Of a DNA stretch of 64,000 bases, positions 25,590-34,639 are shown piece after piece. Each line of letters starts with the position of its first letter. Positions within the stretch are counted from its first letter, which is position 1. The translations under genes were made by a program, and so were the position numbers. The DNA is from Chitinophaga lutea (GTDB taxonomy: Bacteria; Bacteroidota; Bacteroidia; Chitinophagales; Chitinophagaceae), in NCBI RefSeq assembly GCF_003813775.1, contig NZ_RPDH01000002.1, positions 1,426,001 to 1,490,000 of the forward strand. Reading direction: 5' to 3'. Below the pieces are notes generated by a model. The model was given only the letters and a program-made list of their open reading frames with translations. It was not told the origin of the DNA and ran no database searches.

Positions 25590-26436
25590 GGTTTTTCCAG
25601 TGATCGGTATATTTTTTCACCTCGGGGATGCCGGGTTTGGCGGGCAATCCCATCCGGTAGCGGATGGCGTTGTGCAGGCCCGCATCTTCGAGGGGCAGCG
25701 CCTGCGGGTGCTGCGCGAATTTCATCAGCACATAATTGGCGCTCCAGGGGCCGATGCCTTTGATGGATACGAGGGCGTCGCGGGCTTCTTCGTAGGTCAT
25801 CCGCATCAGCATGTCTTCATGCAGCCTGCCGTCCGCCATCAGCTGCGCCACGCGGATGATGCCTTCGGCCTTGGTGCGCGAAAACTGCATGGGCATCAGG
25901 TCTTCGGGACGCAGCACGGCGATCACGGCGGGATGGGGATAGAGGTAGTACGTACCGCCCTCCCATTCCACCGTATGCCCGAAGGCCTGCACGAGCCGCT
26001 GCTTCATGGTATACGCAAAAGCGAGGTTGATCTGCTGGCCGGTGATGGTCCAGGTGATGCATTCGAACAGATCAGGGATACCCACGAGGCGCAGGCCGCT
26101 GAATTCCTTTACCAGCGGGCCCAGCAACGGGTCCGGCGCGGCAAAGTCGTAGAACGGTTGCAGGCTGCCGCTGAGATGCAGCCAGCGGTCCATGAAACGG
26201 CTGATATAGGCTTCGCCGTTAGGGCTCACCTCTCCTTCCAGCACTTCCGCGGAGAGCGACTGCCGGGCCGCGTCTTCCCGGATGCGCAGCAGCACGGGCG
26301 CGCCTTCCGGCGCCAGCAGTTTATACACGGCGCCGTCGCGCACCTGGTGCAGGCATTCGCGGGGCGAGCGGTTCAGGAACTGCAGGCTTTCGGCAAAGTT
26401 GAAGTGATGATATTCGTTGACAGGCAGTTGGATCAT
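25540..26436 (-). CDS. alkA: DNA-3-methyladenine glycosylase II
   Basis: 298 residues. AlkA N-terminal domain (about 1-100), then HhH-GPD: ECITWTITGQQINLAFAY, the hairpin VSIKGIGPWSANYVLMK and the catalytic Asp in ALPLEDAGLHNAI. Removes alkylated purines from DNA. Start MIQLPVNEYHHF overlaps the DinB stop by ATGA. Together with ogt and the DinB gene it forms a compact alkylation-repair operon. Confidence 0.92.
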   Translation of the reverse strand: MIQLPVNEYHHFNFAESLQFLNRSPRECLHQVRDGAVYKLLAPEGAPVLLRIREDAARQSLSAEVLEGEVSPNGEAYISRFMDRWLHLSGSLQPFYDFAAPDPLLGPLVKEFSGLRLVGIPDLFECITWTITGQQINLAFAYTMKQRLVQAFGHTVEWEGGTYYLYPHPAVIAVLRPEDLMPMQFSRTKAEGIIRVAQLMADGRLHEDMLMRMTYEEARDALVSIKGIGPWSANYVLMKFAQHPQALPLEDAGLHNAIRYRMGLPAKPGIPEVKKYTDHWKNHAAYATFYCWRSLYAK

Positions 26437-26906
26437 GTTGTTTTGGTATGCACCAGCTGGAAGATGGTGAACAGGTGATGCGCTTCGTGGAGAATGAACA
26501 ATTCTATCCACTGCGCCATATCGAATTTTCCATACACGGGATGGCTGCCTTTGCGGCGCAGGGCCTGCGCATCCAGCCCGTCCACAAAGTTGATCATCTC
26601 CTCCCGGTCTTTCCGGTAAATATCCAGCAGCGCCGCTATCCGGATGTTTTTGTATTGTGCGAAGAGCGCGTCGTTTTCCCAGCTGTAGCGCTCGAATTCC
26701 GGTTCGTCCTCTTCGAGGATGCGCCGGAAACGCGCCATGTAAACGGGATGAAAAACGGCGAGGTGGGCGGCGTTCTCGAAAGCCGTCCATTTGCCGGGCC
26801 TGATCTCCTGCTGCAGCACTTCCTGCGGCACGGCGCCGGTAATTTCCGCCAGCGAAAGATGCTGGGTGCGGAAACGGGTATCTACCGAAAAGGGTAATCT
26901 TTGCAT
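26433..26906 (-). CDS. DinB-family protein
   Basis: 157 residues, four-helix bundle of the DinB/DUF664 type: PGKWTAFENAAHLAVFHPVYMARFRRIL with the first His, and the closing ELFILHEAHHLFTIFQL with HEAHH. These ligands usually bind a divalent metal. Damage-inducible DinB proteins of this class have no proven reaction; some relatives are thiol-dependent transferases. Start MQRLPFSVDT chosen just after AT-rich leader. First gene of the alkA-ogt operon. Confidence 0.85.
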   Translation of the reverse strand: MQRLPFSVDTRFRTQHLSLAEITGAVPQEVLQQEIRPGKWTAFENAAHLAVFHPVYMARFRRILEEDEPEFERYSWENDALFAQYKNIRIAALLDIYRKDREEMINFVDGLDAQALRRKGSHPVYGKFDMAQWIELFILHEAHHLFTIFQLVHTKTT

Positions 26907-26965
26907 GTGACTGGTTAAATGGGATATGAAAATATAAAATTCCTTCCAAACAGATGCTATTTCCG

Positions 26966-26973
26966 TAAATTTG
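26966..26973 (+). promoter_or_regulatory. -7 element of the MocR-type gene
   Basis: TAAATTTG fits TAnnTTTG and lies 26 bases before the regulator ATG. Confidence 0.45.
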
Positions 26974-26999
26974 GGCATATCAGTATAATATCCGGCACT

Positions 27000-28418
27000 A
27001 TGGACCATTTATATCTGCAGGTGGCAGACCGTCTGCAAACGATGATAGAAAAAGAGGTGATCCGCATCGGTGACAAACTTCCTTCCGTGCGTTCCCTCAG
27101 CAAAGAACAGGGCATCAGCATGAGCACCGTGTTCCAGGCGTATTATCACCTTGAAAGCAAGGGATATATCGAACCGCGGCCCAAATCGGGCTACTACGTA
27201 CGGTTTTCGCCGCGCCGCCTGCCGGAAATGCCCAAGATCTGCCGCCCGGTGAAAAAAGCGACGGAAGTGAACGTGAGCGATATGATCACGGAAGTGTTCT
27301 ATCATCTGTCGCCGGACGATGTGCTGCGTTTCTCCGTGGCCGCGCCGCACGAAAGCCAGCTGCCGGCCGCCAAACTGAGCAAATCCCTCATCCAGGCGAT
27401 GCGCAGCCTGCCCGCCAACGGCACCAGCTACGAGAACCTGCAGGGGAACCTCAATTTAAGGCGGCAAATCGCCCGTTTGAGCCTGCAATGGGGCGGTACC
27501 ATTACCGAGGATGACATTGTGACCACAACGGGCTGTATGGACGCGCTGACGCTCTGCCTCTCGGCCACCACCCAGCCGGGCGACGTGATCGCCCTGGAAA
27601 GCCCGGCATACTGCGGCACCTTCCAGCTGGCGGAAAGCCTCGGGCTGAAAGTACTGGAAGTGCCCACCAACCCGGTGTGCGGGGTAGACCTCGAGTACCT
27701 CGACAAAGCCATTCCCAAGTTCAAGATCAAAGCCTGCGTTTTCGTCACCAACTTCAACAACCCCATCGGCTCCTGCATGCCGGATAAAAACAAGCGGGAA
27801 CTGGTGCGCATCATGAACAAATACGACATCCCCCTGATCGAAGACGATATCTACGGTGACACATATTTCGGTAAAACCCGGCCCAGCAGCTGCAAACAAT
27901 ACGACCGTACCGGCAACGTACTGTACTGCAACTCCTTCTCCAAATCCCTGGCGCCCGGCTACCGTGTGGGCTGGACGATGCCCGGCAAGTACAAAGACAA
28001 AGTGCTGCGCCTCAAACTGAACCACTCCGTATCGAGCGCCACGCTTCCCCAGGCCGCCATCGGCCACTTCCTCGAAAACGGCCGTTACGAGCACCACCTG
28101 CGCGGCCTCCGCAAAATGCTGCATATGAACTGCCTCCGCTACCAGCAGGCCATCGCGGATTATTTCCCGGAAGACACCTGCGTTACCCGGCCCCAGGGCG
28201 GTTACGTGCTCTGGCTCGAGCTCAACGAACACGTCAACACCATCGAACTGTATGAAATGGCGCTCCGCCGCAAGATCAGCTTTGCGCCGGGCCGTATCTT
28301 TTCGCTGCAGGACCGCTACAACAACTGCCTGCGCATCAGCTACGCCATGCCCTGGAACAAACAGGTCGACGACGGGCTGAAGACGATCGGGAAGCTGATC
28401 CGGCAGATGTCGTCGTGA
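27000..28418 (+). CDS. MocR-type regulator (GntR HTH plus aminotransferase)
   Basis: 472 residues. Winged HTH of the GntR family (about 1-75: IRIGDKLPSVRSLSKEQGISMSTVFQAYYHLESKGYI), then a fold-I aminotransferase domain with SYENLQGNLNLRRQIARL, SPAYCGTF, NFNNPIGSCMP, DDIYGDTYF and the PLP Lys in CNSFSKSLAPGYRVGW. MocR proteins bind PLP or an aldimine and control nearby or vitamin B6/amino-acid genes. It diverges from the alkylation-repair operon, with 93 bases between the two starts, and may influence it, which is inference. Start set at MDHLYLQVADRL after the -7 element. Confidence 0.9.
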   Translation: MDHLYLQVADRLQTMIEKEVIRIGDKLPSVRSLSKEQGISMSTVFQAYYHLESKGYIEPRPKSGYYVRFSPRRLPEMPKICRPVKKATEVNVSDMITEVFYHLSPDDVLRFSVAAPHESQLPAAKLSKSLIQAMRSLPANGTSYENLQGNLNLRRQIARLSLQWGGTITEDDIVTTTGCMDALTLCLSATTQPGDVIALESPAYCGTFQLAESLGLKVLEVPTNPVCGVDLEYLDKAIPKFKIKACVFVTNFNNPIGSCMPDKNKRELVRIMNKYDIPLIEDDIYGDTYFGKTRPSSCKQYDRTGNVLYCNSFSKSLAPGYRVGWTMPGKYKDKVLRLKLNHSVSSATLPQAAIGHFLENGRYEHHLRGLRKMLHMNCLRYQQAIADYFPEDTCVTRPQGGYVLWLELNEHVNTIELYEMALRRKISFAPGRIFSLQDRYNNCLRISYAMPWNKQVDDGLKTIGKLIRQMSS

Positions 28419-28435
28419 AACAGCACCGTGACGGA

Positions 28436-28465
28436 TAAAAAAGCCGGGGCGCAAAAACCCCGGCC
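28436..28465 (-). terminator. terminator of the ABC-export operon
   Basis: Minus-strand GCCGGGG/CCCCGGC stem followed by six T residues, 23 bases after the last permease stop, in the convergent gap to the MocR gene. The bases beyond, CTACAACTGTTTACT, recur next to the terminator at 35842. Confidence 0.85.
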
Positions 28466-28487
28466 GTCTGTTACCTACAACTGTTTA

Positions 28488-29606
28488 CTAGACCGTTTTA
28501 CGGTAGTTCCATACGGCCACGCTGTTGACGATGGCGGCGAACAGCAGCATGATGCCTAAATATATGCTGATATCTTCCCAGCCGCTCCCCTTCTGCATCA
28601 CCATTCTGATCACTTTTACAAAATAGGCCACGGGGTTTACCAGCGTGAGTTTCTGCGCCCACAGGGGCATGCTTTCCACGGGCGTGAACAGGCCGCTCAT
28701 GAGGATAAAAATGATGAGGAAAAACCAGGTGATGAACATGCTCTGCTGCTGCGTGTCCGTGAACGTGGAGATCAGCAGGCCGAGGCCCAGCATTACCAGC
28801 AGGTACACGGCGGCAAATAAAAACACCCAGGCGATGTTCCCCTCGAACGGCAGCCCGAATACGAGCTTGCCGACCAGTAACCCGAACGCCAGTTCGAACA
28901 GGGCGATGATCCAGAACGGGAGCAGCTTGCCGATGATGAAATGATGCTTGCGGATGGGGGTTACGTTGAGCTGCTCGATGGTGCCCATCTCCTTTTCCTT
29001 CACGATGTTCATGCCGGAAAGGAACGCGCCGATGAGGGTGACCAGCACCACCAGGATGCCGGGCACCATGAAGAATTTATAGTTCAGTGTGGGGTTGTAC
29101 CAGTAACGGTAGGAAATATCGAAATGCTGCGGGCCGTCGTCTTCGTCGAGGGCGAGCCAGTCGAGGCGCACCTGGCGGTTGAAGCGGCCGATGATGTTAG
29201 CGGCGTAACCGTAGGCCAGCCCGGCTTTGCTGCCGTTGATGGCGTTGACCAGCAGCTGCACTTTCACTTCGTTTTCCCGCACCAGGTCGCGCTCGAAATG
29301 GCGCGGGATGGTGAGAATGAGGTCCGCGCGGTTGGCCTCCAGGTCGTCGAACGCCTCTTTGTAATTGTAGGCCTGGCGGTGCAGGGAGAAGTAGCCGGAC
29401 GATAACAGTTTGTCCCGCAGCTGGCGGCTCCAGGTGGAGCCGTCGTAATCCACCACGTCGATCGAGAGGTTTTTGATCTCGTAATTGGCGGCAAAGGCCA
29501 GCACCAGCAGCTGCACCACGGGCACCACGAAGATGATGGGCAGCATGGAGCGGTTGCGGAATACCTGCAAAAACTCCTTTTGCAATATGAAAAAGATGGT
29601 ACGCAT
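28488..29606 (-). CDS. ABC-2 type export permease
   Basis: 372 residues. One N-terminal membrane segment, a large periplasmic part (about 50-170) and five further segments (about 180-370) with the ABC2 signature MNIVKEKEMGTIEQLNVTPI. This is the YbhS/YbhR arrangement. Its ATG shares an A with the TGA of the upstream permease gene. It forms the translocation channel with that paralog. Confidence 0.92.
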   Translation of the reverse strand: MRTIFFILQKEFLQVFRNRSMLPIIFVVPVVQLLVLAFAANYEIKNLSIDVVDYDGSTWSRQLRDKLLSSGYFSLHRQAYNYKEAFDDLEANRADLILTIPRHFERDLVRENEVKVQLLVNAINGSKAGLAYGYAANIIGRFNRQVRLDWLALDEDDGPQHFDISYRYWYNPTLNYKFFMVPGILVVLVTLIGAFLSGMNIVKEKEMGTIEQLNVTPIRKHHFIIGKLLPFWIIALFELAFGLLVGKLVFGLPFEGNIAWVFLFAAVYLLVMLGLGLLISTFTDTQQQSMFITWFFLIIFILMSGLFTPVESMPLWAQKLTLVNPVAYFVKVIRMVMQKGSGWEDISIYLGIMLLFAAIVNSVAVWNYRKTV

Positions 29607-30712
29607 CAGCTTAAGCGGGTTTTAAATTTCCGGACACTTATGAGCAGGAAAAAGAGCGTCATGCCGCCGAGAATGGCGGTGGGCACCAGCACCTGGCGGA
29701 GGCCGGCGCCTTTGAGCATGATGTCTTTCAGGATGATGATGAACCACTTCGCCGGTACGATGTTGGCGAAGAGCTGCAAAGGCTTCGGCATGCTTTCCAG
29801 CGGGAACACGAAGCCGGACAAGAGTATCGTGGGCAGCAGCAGCCCCATCATCGAGATCATCATGGCGGTTTGCTGGGAACTGGTGACGCTGGAAATAAGG
29901 ATTCCTAACGACAATGCGGCGAGGCAGAACAGCAGGCACTCGAGCAGCAGTAAGACCAGGCTCCCTTTCACCGGCATGCCGAATATCCAGAAGCCCATGG
30001 CCAGGATGCTGAGGGCGATGATAAACGACAGGGCGATGTACGGTATCACTTTCCCGGCGATGATCGTCAGCGGCCGCAGCGGCGATACGAGCAGGATTTC
30101 CATCGTGCCCAGCTCCTTTTCGCGGGTGATGGTGATGGAAGTCATCATGGCCGACACCAGCATCAGGATAAGCGTCATCACACCGGGCACGAAAAGGAAC
30201 ACGCTTTTCAGGGACGGGTTGTAGATCATCCGCACTTCCGGCGCTATCGTCAGCGGCAGTTTTACTTTCCCGGTGATCTCTTCCTGGTATGCGAGGATGA
30301 TGGCGTTGGCGTAATTGATCAGCGTGGTGCCGGTGTTGGGGTCCGACGCATCGGTGAGCAGCTGCACGGGCGCCTTGCGGCCGTGATTGAAGTCGTGGCC
30401 GAAACGGGCGGGTATCACCACCACCATTTTCACCTCTCCCCGGCGGAATTCCCGTTCTATGGCGGCTTCGGAAGAAAGGTAAGTGCTCACGGCGAAATAC
30501 CCGGAAGCGGTGATGCGGTCTACCAGCCGGCGGCTGTACGTATCACGGCTTTCGTCGAGCACGGCGATTTTGACGTTCCTGATCTCGTTGGTGATGGCGA
30601 AGCCGAACAGCACGATCAGCACCACGGGCATGCCGAAGAGGATCAGCAGGGTGCGCCGGTCGCGGAAAATATGGTAACACTCCTTTCGGACGAATACAAA
30701 AAATTCACGCAT
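29606..30712 (-). CDS. ABC-2 type export permease (paralog)
   Basis: 368 residues with the same layout as the next gene: TM1 at about 20-42, a periplasmic domain, then five TM segments with the signature ITITREKELGTMEILLVSPL. Pairs with it as a heterodimeric channel. Begins four bases after the second ATPase stop. Confidence 0.92.
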   Translation of the reverse strand: MREFFVFVRKECYHIFRDRRTLLILFGMPVVLIVLFGFAITNEIRNVKIAVLDESRDTYSRRLVDRITASGYFAVSTYLSSEAAIEREFRRGEVKMVVVIPARFGHDFNHGRKAPVQLLTDASDPNTGTTLINYANAIILAYQEEITGKVKLPLTIAPEVRMIYNPSLKSVFLFVPGVMTLILMLVSAMMTSITITREKELGTMEILLVSPLRPLTIIAGKVIPYIALSFIIALSILAMGFWIFGMPVKGSLVLLLLECLLFCLAALSLGILISSVTSSQQTAMMISMMGLLLPTILLSGFVFPLESMPKPLQLFANIVPAKWFIIILKDIMLKGAGLRQVLVPTAILGGMTLFFLLISVRKFKTRLS

Positions 30713-30716
30713 CGTT

Positions 30717-31463
30717 TCAGGGATTTGCGGCGGCGGGTTTGGCCCGCGCCAGTTGTAAAAACACGTCGTTCATGCTCTCCGCCCTGTATTGTTCCTTCAG
30801 GCGGCCGGGCGTGTCGAGCGCCTGTATCCTGCCGTCCACCATAATGGAAATGCGGTTGCAGTATTCCGCTTCGTCCATGTAGTGGGTGGTCACGAAGATG
30901 GTCACGCCGCGGTCGGCCGCTTCGTAGATCAGGTCCCAGAACTGGCGGCGGGTGATGGGATCCACCCCGCCGGTAGGCTCGTCGAGGAATACGATGGACG
31001 GGTCGTGCAGCACGGCGATGGAAAAAGAGAGTTTCTGTTTCCAGCCCAGCGGCAGCGAGCTGACCAGGTGCGCGGCTTCTTTTTCGAGTTGCAGTTTGTG
31101 CAGCAGTTCGGCGGTTTTGTTTTTGATGGCGGTGTTGGTGAGGCCGTAGATGCCGCCGTAAAAACGGATGTTCTCTTTCACGGTGAGGTCTTCATACAGC
31201 GAAAACTTCTGGCTCATGTAACCGATGCGCTGCTTCACTTTTTCCGCCTGGGTGAAGATGTCGAAACCAGCCACCGTAGCCTCGCCGGAGCTGGGCTTCA
31301 GCAACCCGCAGAGCATGCGCATGGCGGTGGTTTTCCCCGCGCCGTTCGCGCCCAGGAAACCGAATATCTCGCCCTGGTCCACCTCGAAGGTGATGGCGTT
31401 GGTGGCGATAAAATCACCGAACTTTTTGGTGAGGTTGCGGGTAACGATGGCCTTGTTGCTCAT
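30717..31463 (-). CDS. ABC transporter ATPase with divergent signature loop
   Basis: 248 residues. Walker A GANGAGKT, Q-loop GYMSQKFSLYEDL, Walker B SIVFLDEPTGGVDP and H-loop VTTHYMDEAEYC. The ABC signature reads LPLGWKQKLS instead of LSGGQ. Start MSNKAIVTRN overlaps the first ATPase stop as ATGA. Works with the other ATPase and the two permeases. Confidence 0.93.
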   Translation of the reverse strand: MSNKAIVTRNLTKKFGDFIATNAITFEVDQGEIFGFLGANGAGKTTAMRMLCGLLKPSSGEATVAGFDIFTQAEKVKQRIGYMSQKFSLYEDLTVKENIRFYGGIYGLTNTAIKNKTAELLHKLQLEKEAAHLVSSLPLGWKQKLSFSIAVLHDPSIVFLDEPTGGVDPITRRQFWDLIYEAADRGVTIFVTTHYMDEAEYCNRISIMVDGRIQALDTPGRLKEQYRAESMNDVFLQLARAKPAAANP

Positions 31464-32374
31464 AACGTTTCGTTTTGTTCCTGCATCAGCTGCATGAAGG
31501 CGTCTTCGATGCCCGCGCTGGCAGGTTTGATCACCAGGTTTTCGTGCTGCTTTTGCGCCAGGTACGCTTCCGCCGTTTCCAGGGGTACGCGCAGGGTGAC
31601 GTGCAGGTACTCCCCGAAAGCGAAACAGCTGTCGGTCCCCTCGAAAGCCCGCAGGTCGCGGATGAGGCGGTACATGTGCTGCGCGCGCATGGCCCAGATC
31701 TTTTTCCCGAAGCCCTGCACGATGCGCTCCGGCGTGTTGATCTGCATGATCTCCCCTTTCTGGATGAGCGCCACGCGGTCGCACAGCATCGCCTCGTCCA
31801 TGTACGGCGTGGATACCATGATGGGAATGCCTTTCTGTTTCAGGCGCTGGAGCATTTCCCAGAACTCCTTCCGCGATACGGGATCCACGCCGGTGGTGGG
31901 CTCGTCGAGAAACAGGACTTTGGGCTTGTGCACCAGCGCGCAGCAAAGGGCGAGTTTCTGCTTCATGCCGCCGGATAATTTGCCGGCGGGGCGTTTGGCG
32001 AAGGGCGCGATCTGTTCGTAGATTTCTTTGATGAGGTCATAGTTCTCTTCCACCGTGGTTTTGAAGATGGTGGCGAAGAAGTTGAGATTTTCCTCGATGG
32101 TCAGGTCCTGGTAAAGCGAGAACCGGCCGGGCATGTAGCCCACCTGCTGCCGGATGCGCCGGTAATCTTTCACCACGTGCAGGCCGTTGACGGTGGCGCT
32201 GCCTTTGTCCGCCAGCAGCAGCGTGGTGAGAATGCGGAAGAGGGTGGATTTCCCGGCGCCGTCGGGACCAATCAGCCCGAACAGCTCCCCTTCTTCCACG
32301 GCGAGTGAGATATTGTGCAGGGCTTTCACGTCGCCGAAGCTTTTGTGCACGTTTTCTACAACGATGGGTTGCAT
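31460..32374 (-). CDS. ABC transporter ATPase
   Basis: 304 residues. Walker A GPDGAGKS, Q-loop GYMPGRFSLYQDL, canonical signature KLSGGMKQKL, Walker B VLFLDEPTTGVDP and STPYMDEAM where the H-loop His is replaced by Pro-Tyr (S-T-P-Y). A C-terminal extension of about 80 residues follows, as in YbhF-like subunits. With its partner one full catalytic site would combine this signature loop with the partner H-loop. Confidence 0.93.
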   Translation of the reverse strand: MQPIVVENVHKSFGDVKALHNISLAVEEGELFGLIGPDGAGKSTLFRILTTLLLADKGSATVNGLHVVKDYRRIRQQVGYMPGRFSLYQDLTIEENLNFFATIFKTTVEENYDLIKEIYEQIAPFAKRPAGKLSGGMKQKLALCCALVHKPKVLFLDEPTTGVDPVSRKEFWEMLQRLKQKGIPIMVSTPYMDEAMLCDRVALIQKGEIMQINTPERIVQGFGKKIWAMRAQHMYRLIRDLRAFEGTDSCFAFGEYLHVTLRVPLETAEAYLAQKQHENLVIKPASAGIEDAFMQLMQEQNETL

Positions 32375-32380
32375 ATGCGT

Positions 32381-33277
32381 TTATTTAGCGATCCTGAATT
32401 CGGCGGGCATGCCTATTTTGAGGCTGCCGTCGTTCTGTACCCGTATTTTCACGGCGTACACCAGTTGCACCCTTTCTTCGCGGGTCTGGATGGTTTTGGG
32501 CGTAAACTCCGCCTCCGACGCTATCCAGCTCACCGTGCCCGGCCAGTTTTTCATCGTGCCGCCGGGCATATCCGTCTGCACCGTTACCTGCTGGCCCATT
32601 TTGAGCTGCGGCAGCTGTGCGCCGCTCACGTATGCGCGGAGATACATGGTGCTGAGGTCCGCGATCTTGTAGAGCGGTTTGCCGTAGTTCACCACCTCCC
32701 CTTTTTCCACGTACTTGGTGAGCACGGTGCCCGCCACGGGATTGATCACGCGACTTTGCGCGAGCTGTTCGTTCACCTGCTGCACCTGCAGCTGAAGGGG
32801 CTGCGTTTCGCTGGTGATGCCGCTCACCTGCGTGTTGAGCGTGGAGGCCGTGGATGCGTACTGTTTCTCCAGCACGGCGATGGCGGCGTTGATATCGTCG
32901 AGTTGCTTGGGCGTGGCGGCGTTCGCTTTCAGCAGGTTCTGGATGCGCAGTTTTTCTTTCTGCTGCGTGGCGATCTGCTGGCGGATCACTTCGAGCTGGG
33001 GATTGATCTCGGGCTTTTTACTGAGCACCGCCTTGATATTGGCGCCCAGCTGGGCTTTCCGGAGGTTCAGCTGCACCGAGTCGATGCCGCCCACCAGGGC
33101 GTTGGCAGCCAGCTGCATGCCTTCTTCCACCTCGAAAGTGAGGAGGCGGCCGGTGGCTTCGGCCGATACGATGATTTCGGTCGACTCGAAATTCCCGTAC
33201 CCATCCGCGCCGTTTTCGCTGTTGTTGCAGGCGGCGAGCAGCGCCACCGATAATATAGCCGTGAACGTTGTTTTCAT
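32381..33277 (-). CDS. HlyD-family periplasmic adaptor lipoprotein
   Basis: 298 residues. Lipobox LLAACN (Cys17). Lipoyl/barrel-sandwich halves at about 28-55 (STEIIVSAEATGRLLTFEVEEG) and about 160-185 (VINPVAGTVLTKYVEKGEVVNYGKPL) flank a long coiled-coil hairpin rich in Gln, Glu and Leu (about 60-155); a beta-barrel domain follows. It bridges the inner-membrane ABC permeases and the TolC protein. Gap to the ATPase is six bases. Confidence 0.9.
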   Translation of the reverse strand: MKTTFTAILSVALLAACNNSENGADGYGNFESTEIIVSAEATGRLLTFEVEEGMQLAANALVGGIDSVQLNLRKAQLGANIKAVLSKKPEINPQLEVIRQQIATQQKEKLRIQNLLKANAATPKQLDDINAAIAVLEKQYASTASTLNTQVSGITSETQPLQLQVQQVNEQLAQSRVINPVAGTVLTKYVEKGEVVNYGKPLYKIADLSTMYLRAYVSGAQLPQLKMGQQVTVQTDMPGGTMKNWPGTVSWIASEAEFTPKTIQTREERVQLVYAVKIRVQNDGSLKIGMPAEFRIAK

Positions 33278-33278
33278 A

Positions 33279-34541
33279 TTAATATCCTTTTATAACCTGA
33301 TAATTTAAAGTGGCATACACCCATTGGATGCGGTGTGTTTTTTCGGCGATCACCGCCTGCGTTTCCGCGTGGAGGTCGCTGAGGTAATCGTGCACCGTCA
33401 TCACCCCGTTGTCGAGCTGCGCGGCCGACACGGTGCGGATATTTTTCCGCAGCGTCACGATCTCTTTGTCTTTTTCCAGCGAGGCGGCGAGGTGGCTGAT
33501 CTCCGCACTTTGCTGCACCAGCTGCGAGCGGGTTTGCAGTTCGAAGGTTTCCGACTGCGCGGCCACCGTTTGTTCCTGCTGCCGCAGGATGGCTTTTTCC
33601 GTGCGGTTGTAGCGCCAGTTCCAGAGCGTCCAGCTCAGGCGCAGGCCGCCCATGTAATAGAAGTCGAATTTATTTTCGAGCATATTGAGGCCCGGCCGGC
33701 CGTAGCCGCCCTGTGCAAAGGCGCTGATCTTCGGCAGGCTGCGGGTGTCCGTCAAACGGCCCTGCTGCTGCAGCACATCGGCCTGGTAACGGTAGAGCTG
33801 CAATTCGGGACGGTGCAGCGCGGTGCTTTGCGCCGGTTGTGCCGCGGGTAGTTGCAGCCTGGTGTTTTCGTTGACGGTTTTCCCCGTCAGCAATGCGAGC
33901 ACTTCGAGGGCGGCGCGTTTCCCCGTTTCCGCCTCGTACACCTGCTGTTCCGTTTTCAGGAGCTCCGCTTTCAGGAGGTCTACCTGGCTGGCCAGCACGG
34001 TGCCGTTGTCGACGCCCGCCTGCAGGCGCTCCATGCGCTGTTTCACTTCCGCGAGCAGCTGTTTGCGCGCGGCGATGTTCTCTTCCCAGAGCAGGGCGTT
34101 GAAGTACACCTGCATCACCTGCTGGCGGAGTTTATACAGTTCCACCTCCACCTTTTGCTGCTCGGCCTTCTGCTGCGCCAGCTGCACGCCCCGCTGCCCC
34201 GCGGTGGCGCCACCGTCCCAGATGGTCTGTTTCACCAGCAACTCCACGTTGTACTGGTCTTTGGCCGGGGTGGGAATGTTCACGTTGGGAAGCTTGATGG
34301 GGATGCTCGTTACGTCTGACTGGTAAGTGGCCTTGCCGCCCAGTTCCACCTGCGGCAGGTAATTGGTCCGGATGTTCCGCAATTGCAGGGCCGTCACTTC
34401 GTCCACCACCTGCTGCTGTTTCAGCAGCGGATAATACTGCCGCGCATACTGCCAGGCCGAATCGAGCGATAGATGCTGCTCCTGGGCCGCCGCCCCGAAG
34501 GCGGCAAGGAGTCCGGAAAGCAACAGGGAAAAGCATTTCAT
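33279..34541 (-). CDS. TolC-family outer-membrane factor
   Basis: 420 residues. Signal peptide (1-19, AAFGAAAQ), two OEP repeats of long helices with strands: SAWQYARQYYPLLKQQQ, ELLVKQTIWDGG, and in the second half RPELQLYRYQADVLQQQGRLTDTRSLPKIS and GGLRLSWTLWNW. Forms the trimeric exit duct of the exporter. It starts the structural operon, and a near-palindromic operator precedes its ATG by 13 bases. Confidence 0.92.
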   Translation of the reverse strand: MKCFSLLLSGLLAAFGAAAQEQHLSLDSAWQYARQYYPLLKQQQVVDEVTALQLRNIRTNYLPQVELGGKATYQSDVTSIPIKLPNVNIPTPAKDQYNVELLVKQTIWDGGATAGQRGVQLAQQKAEQQKVEVELYKLRQQVMQVYFNALLWEENIAARKQLLAEVKQRMERLQAGVDNGTVLASQVDLLKAELLKTEQQVYEAETGKRAALEVLALLTGKTVNENTRLQLPAAQPAQSTALHRPELQLYRYQADVLQQQGRLTDTRSLPKISAFAQGGYGRPGLNMLENKFDFYYMGGLRLSWTLWNWRYNRTEKAILRQQEQTVAAQSETFELQTRSQLVQQSAEISHLAASLEKDKEIVTLRKNIRTVSAAQLDNGVMTVHDYLSDLHAETQAVIAEKTHRIQWVYATLNYQVIKGY

Positions 34542-34554
34542 GATTAACTCTTTT

Positions 34555-34574
34555 ATTTAACTATTTGGTTAATT
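34555..34574. promoter_or_regulatory. TetR operator upstream of tolC-like gene
   Basis: ATTTAACTATTTGGTTAATT; matches the palindrome at 35261-35280 at 16 of 20 positions, with the right half-site TTTGGTTAA intact. It lies just upstream of the TolC-like start, in the position for repression. Confidence 0.7.
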
Positions 34575-34581
34575 CCGGTTC

Positions 34582-34631
34582 AAAAAAAAGCGAAGGGCCA
34601 GGCCGTGGTGCATTTTACCCTGCACAGGCCC
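34582..34631 (-). terminator. terminator between tetR-type gene and exporter operon
   Basis: Minus-strand GGGCC/GGCCC outer stem with an inner GTGCA/TGCAC stem, ending in eight T residues, nine bases after the regulator stop. It separates the regulator transcript from the exporter operon, which then needs its own promoter. Confidence 0.6.
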
Positions 34632-34639
34632 CGGTTCTG

